This document shows positions 6,455-10,721 of a DNA stretch of 10,721 nucleotides, one piece after another (position 1 is the first letter of the stretch; every line of letters starts with the position of its first letter). A program made the position numbers and the translations under genes. Below the pieces are notes generated by a model. It was not told where the DNA came from, did no database searches, and was given only the letters and a program-made list of their open reading frames with translations. Origin of the DNA: Baffinella frigidus (lineage: Eukaryota > Cryptophyceae > Cryptomonadales > Baffinellaceae); assembly GCA_026770585.1 (NCBI GenBank), contig MU646433.1, positions 658,003-668,723 of the forward strand. The letters are read 5' to 3'.

Positions 6455-7032
6455 TTAGTTGTTTATTGAGAACCAACTGGTCCGGATCCACTTTATCATT
6501 AACCAAGGATGGTCCAGACGCCCGCCGTGTATGCTCGTATGCTCAGGCGGTCCACATTTTGGCTTAGCGGAGGAGCGGTTGCTTTCAACCGGATGCGATA
6601 GATTCCTCGCGGGAGTGGAATGCGTGGGGTTGCTTCGGCGCGGGAGGGCGTGTCGACGGGGTGGTTGCCTCTAGAGAGAAAGCGCGAGGAATGGAGGGAG
6701 AGGGTGAGATGGAGGGAGGGGACAGATGCGACATGAAGAGGGGGGTGTTGCGCCGAGATTGTCAACAAGTGCACGCGCCCGGGGGCACTCAGCCGCGCGG
6801 GACGCATCCCGCGCATGACAAGCATTGTGCGATGCACATGAGCCAGCGGGATGACCAGCACATCCTGCAGCGGAATGCCCAGGAGGTTGCCTCACCAGCC
6901 ACCTGCCCTCACAGAAAGACCAAATCACTTGGGTGCGTGTATTTGCTGGTACTAGATGTGGATGACCTGCAAGACGGCAGGCGGCCGCAAGTCCCAGACG
7001 ACGACGGGCACCTCCACCACCACCTGCGGCTC
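6455..7032 (-). CDS. Tentative 3' exons of the SH3-like-module gene
   Basis: Continuing downstream of the core gene, three phase-0 segments can be joined. The first, 7032-6967, is 22 codons (EPQVVVEVPVVVWDLRPPAV...), preceded by TCTCGCTCGCAG and followed by GTCATC. The second, 6864-6775, is 30 codons, preceded by ATTCCGCTGCAG and followed by GTGCAC. The third, 6670-6455, is 71 codons ending in TAA at 6457-6455. The last intron (6774-6671, 104 nt) has a long pyrimidine tract ending TTTCTCTCTAG, the best acceptor of the set. If that intron is not used, the frame simply reads on to a TAA at 6499. No domain is recognised. The common phase 0 is encouraging, but the joins were chosen by eye. Confidence 0.28.
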
Positions 7033-7164
7033 CTGCGAGCGAGAATCGTCGACTTCAATCGGACATCAATCGCGATCCCACGAGCACTAGTCCAACGCCG
7101 TATGCCATACGCCTTCCACCCTGAACCGTGCACCCTGATTTCGAGCGAGGTTCATCTTCATCAC

Positions 7165-8655
7165 CTCATCAGGTGGGCCCAGGGAGAAGAAGACGTTTTC
7201 GGGCCTGAAGCGAAGGATGTCGCCTTCGGCCAGCCGGACGATCAGCCGCCCGTCTTCCACGTCGAGTCCCACCACCGCCCCCTGCCGCCCGCCGGGACAC
7301 ACAAGCCGGTGTTACCTCTCTGTCGCTGTCGCTTTTGCTGTCTCCATCGCTGTCTCTGTCTCTGGCTCTGTCGCTGTCTTTGTCTCTGTCTGTCTGTGTG
7401 TGTGTCTGTCTGTCTCTCTGTCGGTCTGTCTCTTTGTCTCTATGTCGCTATGTCTCTCTGTCTCTCCCCGCACCCCGCACACCAGCAATGTGCAACACTC
7501 CAGGGAATTCAAGAGGGTATGCGAGAGTGGCGGGCGTTGCCGCCCAGAAAACGCGAGTCAAAAAGGTGGGGGGACGCGCAAGAGCGCACCTGCACGCCGT
7601 TGAGCTCGGGCGCCGCGACGAGCCCAGCCACCTCCACATAGTCCCCCACATCGAACCCGCCCATGCCCCTCGGCGCAACACGTGCCAGGATCGGATCGCC
7701 TCCACCCCCCCCCGGGACCGGCGTTGGCTCCGGTGGCGGCATGGTGCCCATTTCCTCGGGGATGAGGAAGCTCTCGTCCAGATCGGCATCCTGCCCCCCC
7801 ACCGATTGATACTCCGTCCGGTCGGCAGGGACGTCGACATGGGCGACGGATACCGCATGCGTATACTGCATGTCCGCAGGAGGCACGTCCGCGGAGGGGG
7901 CGGATGTCGCGTCCGGCATGTAATCAGACTGCATGTAAGCAGCAGGCGCTTCTCCCGGCGCACGCGTCTCGTCCGGGGGTGAGGATCCCGGGATTGACAT
8001 CTCCACAGGGGGCACTGACGGAGCAGTCTCAGCGGGCGGGACATATGTGTGCCACGGCTCACGTTCGGCCGCAGCAGCCATATCGCAAGTCGCCTGCGCT
8101 GGACGCTCGATGTCCCGGTGCGCGTTGTGCGCGTGGACACTGGTCAAAAACGCCAAGCCCTCTTCGCGTGCAGCCGCGTGGTCCTCACGCGCCGGCAGGG
8201 TTTTGCCGTGGTCGCGGCCGCCCGGCGGGAACGCGGGTTGATGGTCAACTTGGTGGTCAAATTGATGGTCGAGGTCGAGGTCGAGGTCGAGGGCGTCGCA
8301 GACGGAGAAGAGGTCCCGCACCTGCCGAGAGAGAGAGTGCCAGGATGGTCAGACTCTAAACCTGGGATCCCACACCTCAAACCCGGAACCCGAAAGCGTC
8401 CCAGGCAATCACTGAGGAGAGGACAGCCAGCGCCGAATGCGACTGAGCCTGAGGTACCTCAGACTCGCACGCATGATCAAGGGCGATCATGCACAGGACA
8501 TTAGGGATGGCGCAAAACAGGCCCCAGGGAACTGAGGCGTGTACCACGGAGAAGCGTGTAGGGAGACACGGGTGTGCTGTGGAATCTTTGGAATGGTGCG
8601 AGTGGTCCATGACTTGGACCGGTTTGGCTGCCAGGCTCCTGCAGTATCTGTGCAC
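7165..8655 (-). CDS. Spliced gene: acidic Pro-rich protein with a split SH3-like (PELNG-type) module
   Basis: Core exons on the minus strand are 8321-7590 (244 codons) and 7281-7165 (39 codons). They are joined in phase 0 across a GTGCGC...GGCAG intron (7589-7282). An upstream exon ending at 8458 (ALDHACESE, then GTACCT) joins in phase 0 across an intron 8457-8322 ending CTCTCTCTCGGCAG. Its start near 8655 is uncertain and no start codon is assigned. After the second junction come VRDLFSVCDALDLD, a Leu-Asp run coded by a CTCGAC repeat, a His/Asp segment and a long Pro/Ala/Asp linker. The C-terminal module is GDYVEVAGLVAAPELNGVQ joined to GAVVGLDVEDGRLIVRLAEG and then RFRPENV. It fits a small beta-barrel repeat (x-GLxxxPELNGxxGxVxxxDxxxGRxxVRLxxGxxxxxxPENV) widespread in algal proteins. 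Such modules are thought to bind partners; no enzyme activity is implied. Sense of the module, high third-position GC and the exact restoration of the motif by splicing make the core the safest call here. Confidence 0.6.
7282..7589 (-). other. Intron within the SH3-like module, with CTGTCT microsatellite
   Basis: This 308-nt GT-AG intron separates PELNGVQ from GAVVGLD without loss of a residue. Its minus strand starts GTGCGC and ends GGCGGGCGGCAG. On the plus strand 7316-7465 is a CTGTCT/CTGTGTGT microsatellite, so on the coding strand it is a GACAGA purine tract. The 3' end therefore lacks a classical long pyrimidine tract. Confidence 0.6.
8269..8292. repeat. GGTCGA hexamer repeat inside coding exon
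   Basis: Four tandem GGTCGA/GGTCGAG units code for the alternating Leu-Asp run on the minus strand. The repeat keeps a multiple of three, consistent with coding constraint. Confidence 0.7.
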
Positions 8656-9112
8656 CTGCATGCTGCCGTTGATATACTTGCGTGCTGGGTCGATTGATGC
8701 CGCAGAGTCAAGACAACAGCTTCTGAGAAGAGGCATGTCGAGAGAAGAGGAATCGCGCAGGCGGGAGGCACCTCGGGGCGAAGCGAGGCCTGGAAGGAGC
8801 GGTCTTCCGTGGGGTCTCGAGGCGGGGTGGAGGTTGCCACCGCGGCGATCTCGCGGGCCGCCGCGATCTCGCGGCCGCCGCGAGCAGCTGCCGCGGCCGC
8901 CGCGAGCATCCTGCAGCGACACGCAACCTCAGCGACTCGCAGTCCTGAAACGTATTTCAGAGCAGAACTCCCGTACAAAAGGGCGAATAGCACGCCTGAA
9001 GGACGAGGCGAAAGACTCGGCAGAACCGCCTCATGGGTGATCCACAGGGGGCATGTGAGTTATCCCAACGAGGAACGCGTTGACATGGCGCCTGATCGCA
9101 GAGGAAAACACA
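8656..9112. other. No confident gene; GC-rich repeats and open frames on both strands
   Basis: Minus-strand frames contain an Ala/Arg-rich stretch starting at an ATG at 8909-8907 (MLAAAAAAARGGREIAAARE), which could be an upstream exon of the spliced gene. A plus-strand frame with an ATG at 8489 runs 183 codons to 9040 and ends with a charged segment (RIARLKDEAKDSAEPPHG). Tandem GCCGCCGCGATCTCGCGG-like units at about 8838-8910 explain much of the openness. The 8-bp inverted repeat GCATGATC / GATCATGC at 8471-8492 lies in the adjoining exon. Confidence 0.3.
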
Positions 9113-9205
9113 CACCCTCCTCTCCTCTCTCCGCCCACGGGGGCGAGACACGCACCTGGCAAAAGGGTGCACCCTCCTCTCCTCTCTCTCACCTGGCAAA
9201 CGGGT
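9113..9205. repeat. Tandem duplication with AG/GT junctions
   Basis: CACCCTCCTCTCCTCTCTC occurs at 9113-9131 and 9170-9188. CACCTGGCAAAAGGGT (9153-9168) recurs as CACCTGGCAAACGGGT (9190-9205). On the minus strand each copy reads TTTGCCAG then GTGNG, a donor-like junction. Confidence 0.8.
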
Positions 9206-9444
9206 CGACTCGCCCTGACGCACGCACAGCCGTCCCCTCCTCGCCAATCACAGCCCACGACATGCCCCCCCCGCCCCCCCTGAGCGCCCCCGCAGGAACC
9301 GCCGGGGGAGCAGGCGCGACAATCGGTTGCTGCGCGATCCAGGGCCCCGCCGCGGGAGCAGGTGCGCCATCCGAGGGGGGAGGGGCGTCGCCGGGCATTG
9401 CCCCCTGCTCCGGAGGGGCGCGCGCGGCGGTTAGAAACGTGATT
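9193..9444 (-). CDS. Weak candidate exon, Ala/Pro/Gly-rich
   Basis: A minus frame across 9444-9193 includes APEQGAITFLTA, a second PPEQGAMPGDAPPPSDGAP, then WIAQQPIVAPAPPAVPAG, and GMSWAVIGEEGTAVRASG. It ends at GCCAG/GTGAGA at 9193-9187, a good donor. The EQGA peptides come from the tandem repeat module described separately. Composition is extreme and the other frames are also open, so coding status is doubtful. No family is recognised. Confidence 0.2.
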
Positions 9445-9664
9445 GCCCCCTGCTCGGGCGCGCGGCGGTTCGAAACCACGACCGCGCGCGGTGCGCTGCA
9501 GGCATGCATCCTCGCCCCGCTGACCTGGAATGCGTCGGGCCGGTGTTGAAACAGGATACGGAAAGTGACCCCTGCCGCCCTCCCACGCGCGGTTGTGGTG
9601 TGTAACGACTCCGCGCGCCCCTCCGGAGCAGAGGGCAAAGCCGGGACGGCAGGGGTGACTTTCC
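9397..9664. repeat. Three-copy GC-rich module with inverted arms
   Basis: The module TTGCCCCCTGCTCCGGAGGG occurs at 9397-9441 (plus). It recurs at 9442-9480 (plus, four bases deleted) and at about 9584-9639 (minus orientation). The inverted copy is bracketed by 21-bp arms, GGAAAGTGACCCCTGCCG... at 9560-9580 and its reverse complement at 9644-9664 (19 of 21 matching). Confidence 0.85.
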
Positions 9665-9832
9665 AGGGATGGGATCAGCACGGGATACGAGTGGACTTGT
9701 TCAATGCACCTGCGCATCCTCGGTGCTGAACCGGACGGGTCCACGGTCTTCCCCCGGGGACTCGGCAGGTTCGCGCGCCGACGCCCAGTCCTGCTCCGAG
9801 TGAGAACCGTGTTCCGCCTGCGGGGTGGTCTG

Positions 9833-10090
9833 CGGTTGAGGGTTTGGGGTTAAGGGTGTAGCGTTTGGGATTTGGGTTTTGGGGTTTGGGGTTGGGGTTT
9901 GGGGTTTGGGGTTTGGGGTTTGGGGTTTAGGGTTCAGGGTTTAGGGTTTAGGGTTTAGGGTTTAGGGTTTAGGGTTTAGGGTTTAGGGTTTAGAGTTTGG
10001 GGTTTAGGTTTTAGGTTTCAGGTTTTAGGGTGTAGGGTTGAGGGTTTAGGGTGTAAGGCTTGGGGTTCAAGGTTTATGGTGTAAGGTCAG
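9833..10090 (+). repeat. Interstitial telomere-like block 3, (TTTAGGG)n with TTTGGGG sub-block
   Basis: The left part is mainly TTTGGGG units, followed by seven perfect TTTAGGG copies at 9940-9988. On the right are degraded units (TTTAGAG, TTTGGGG, TTTTAGG, TTTCAGG, TGTAGGG, TTGAGGG). The G-rich strand is the plus strand. It is the longest of the three blocks and clearly internal, since unrelated sequence continues for more than 600 bases. Confidence 0.95.
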
Positions 10091-10172
10091 GAGACTGGTG
10101 TAGGCAGGAAAAGTGGCTAATCAACACAGTTTCCCGATTCAAAGTTGCCCGATTGAGTCAACAGTTGTGGGG

Positions 10173-10438
10173 GACTCACCTGAATCGTCGTCACTCGCTA
10201 TCTCAACGTCTCCAGACCACACGAGGCTATTCATGCGAACAGATTCATAAGTCAATTATTGGATTGTTGCCCAGGAAACACGCCAAAAGTCAGCAATTGG
10301 TCACCCACCTACACGCTTTGCGTGTAGCTTTCCCCTGAATTTTTAAAATGTCCTTTTATTCTGTTCGCATGGATAGCCTCGTGTCGGAGGCAGGGAGACT
10401 CACCTGGATCGTCGTCACTCGCTATCTCAACGTCTCCA
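10173..10438. mobile_element. Composite element: 42-bp direct repeats enclosing 25-bp inverted repeats
   Basis: The direct repeats are at 10173-10214 and 10397-10438 (41 of 42 identical). Between them, ACACGAGGCTATTCATGCGA... (10219-10243) is the inverted match of 10360-10384 (24 of 25). The core (10244-10359) contains the hairpin CTACACGC-TTT-GCGTGTAG (10309-10327), followed by an AT/T-rich stretch. On the minus strand both direct repeats end in CAG then GTGAGT. I call it mobile-element-like from structure only; no transposase is present. Confidence 0.5.
10180..10234 (-). CDS. Tiny candidate exon ending at a consensus donor
   Basis: An ATG at 10234-10232 opens 18 codons (MNSLVWSGDVEIASDDDS) ending at CAG followed by GTGAGT (10179-10174). 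The same GDVEIASDDD peptide and donor recur in the second direct repeat, with the open frame extending back to about 10466 and no ATG. The acidic peptide is not assigned to a family. Because the ATG lies in the inverted repeat, the plus strand also has an ATG with the same first codons (10369), so this may be a property of the element rather than a host gene. Confidence 0.25.
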
Positions 10439-10464
10439 ATAGCAGGGATCCCTTCTAAACTTGA

Positions 10465-10569
10465 TATCCCTTAAGTGGCGAGTAGGCTCATACGCCCTAC
10501 CGTAGGGCCCTAGGACCTGCCTAGGACCTCTTGGCAGTCAACTTTGACCGCCTCGCCACTTAAGGGATA
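10465..10569. mobile_element. MITE-like element, 18-bp perfect inverted ends with TA borders
   Basis: TATCCCTTAAGTGGCGAG (10465-10482) and its exact reverse complement (10552-10569) enclose 69 bases. If the outer TA is the target-site duplication, the terminal inverted repeat is TCCCTTAAGTGGCGAG, as in Tc1/mariner-type or Stowaway-like non-autonomous elements. TTAA inside each arm is an alternative boundary of the piggyBac kind. No coding capacity. Confidence 0.5.
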
Positions 10570-10721
10570 GCGATTTTGGCATCTGCTTGCCAGTTGAGGG
10601 ATATGGGGCCCCCGGGTTCATAGGCTAACGGCCTGAAAATGGGGTAGTTAGGCATACGGCATTGCCTAGGACCTCCTACCGTAGGCCGAGGGATCCTAGG
10701 ACCAAAAAGTCTCGGCCTACG
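10484..10721. repeat. Dense cluster of short palindromes and the motif CCTAGGACC
   Basis: CCTAGGACC occurs at 10509, 10520, 10665 and 10695. CCTACCGTAGG occurs at 10496-10506 and 10675-10685; the first lies inside GCCCTAC-C-GTAGGGC. TAGGCA / TGCCTA pairs at 10649-10668. CGTAGGCCGAG (10680-10690) pairs perfectly with CTCGGCCTACG (10711-10721), 20-nt loop, ending at the window edge. Confidence 0.85.

Noticed and set aside
6661-7641. Plus-strand open frame of 326 codons
   Set aside because: It runs antisense to the SH3-like-module gene and across the CTGTCT microsatellite, which makes a Cys/Leu/Ser run. The minus strand has a recognisable module and restored splice junctions, so this is a by-product.
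8489-9040. Plus-strand ATG-started frame of 183 codons with a hydrophobic stretch
   Set aside because: It is antisense to the upstream exon that joins in phase to VRDLFSVCDALDLD, and much of it comes from Arg/Pro-coding GC repeats. It remains a possible alternative if the 5' part of the minus-strand model is wrong.
9466-9478. GGTTCGAAACC, similar to a tRNA B box
   Set aside because: No A box, acceptor stem or cloverleaf could be built around it. The match lies in a repeat module whose other copy has GGTTAGAAACG, so no tRNA or tRNA-derived SINE is supported.

Overview
This window looks like nuclear DNA of a eukaryote, most likely a microalga or related protist. It holds several blocks of the heptamer TTTAGGG, the telomere repeat of plants, green algae and some alveolates. 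Its best coding stretch only makes sense when joined across GT-AG introns. It is rich in G/C homopolymers, GA/CT microsatellites, minisatellites and short dispersed duplications. No rRNA, tRNA, CRISPR array or bacterial-type operon was seen. I cannot name a species.

Layout. 1-1700: low-information DNA with two candidate exons (minus strand 516-651, plus strand 865-1075), each ending in a consensus splice donor, and a long purine tract. 1711-1812: first telomere-like block. 2196-3419: short minus-strand frames and two direct duplications. 3508-4557: a GC-rich frame of about 350 codons on the minus strand, carrying a 39-bp minisatellite and a C-terminal module that is repeated at 3258-3396. 4581-4694: second, degenerate telomere-like block. 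5016-5392: a plausible terminal exon pair on the minus strand. 5668-5737: a heptamer array of a different sequence, TTTCTGG. 6129-6506: overlapping open frames on both strands. 6455-8655: the best gene, on the minus strand. It encodes an acidic, proline-rich protein with a small SH3-like module split exactly by a pyrimidine-rich intron. 9113-9664: tandem and inverted repeat modules. 9833-10090: the largest telomere-like block. 10173-10721: a cluster of direct repeats, inverted repeats and palindromes that looks like small mobile or foldback elements.

No pathway can be assembled from these genes. The notable content is structural. Three same-orientation telomere-like blocks and a fourth variant array are present. 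There is a transposon-like 105-bp inverted-repeat element with TA ends, and a composite element whose flanking direct repeats each carry CAG/GTGAGT. Three separate duplications place an AG/GT junction in each copy, which is a known configuration for birth of introns. All exon models are read by eye. In this base composition several frames on both strands can look protein-like, so all coding calls except the 7165-8458 core are tentative.
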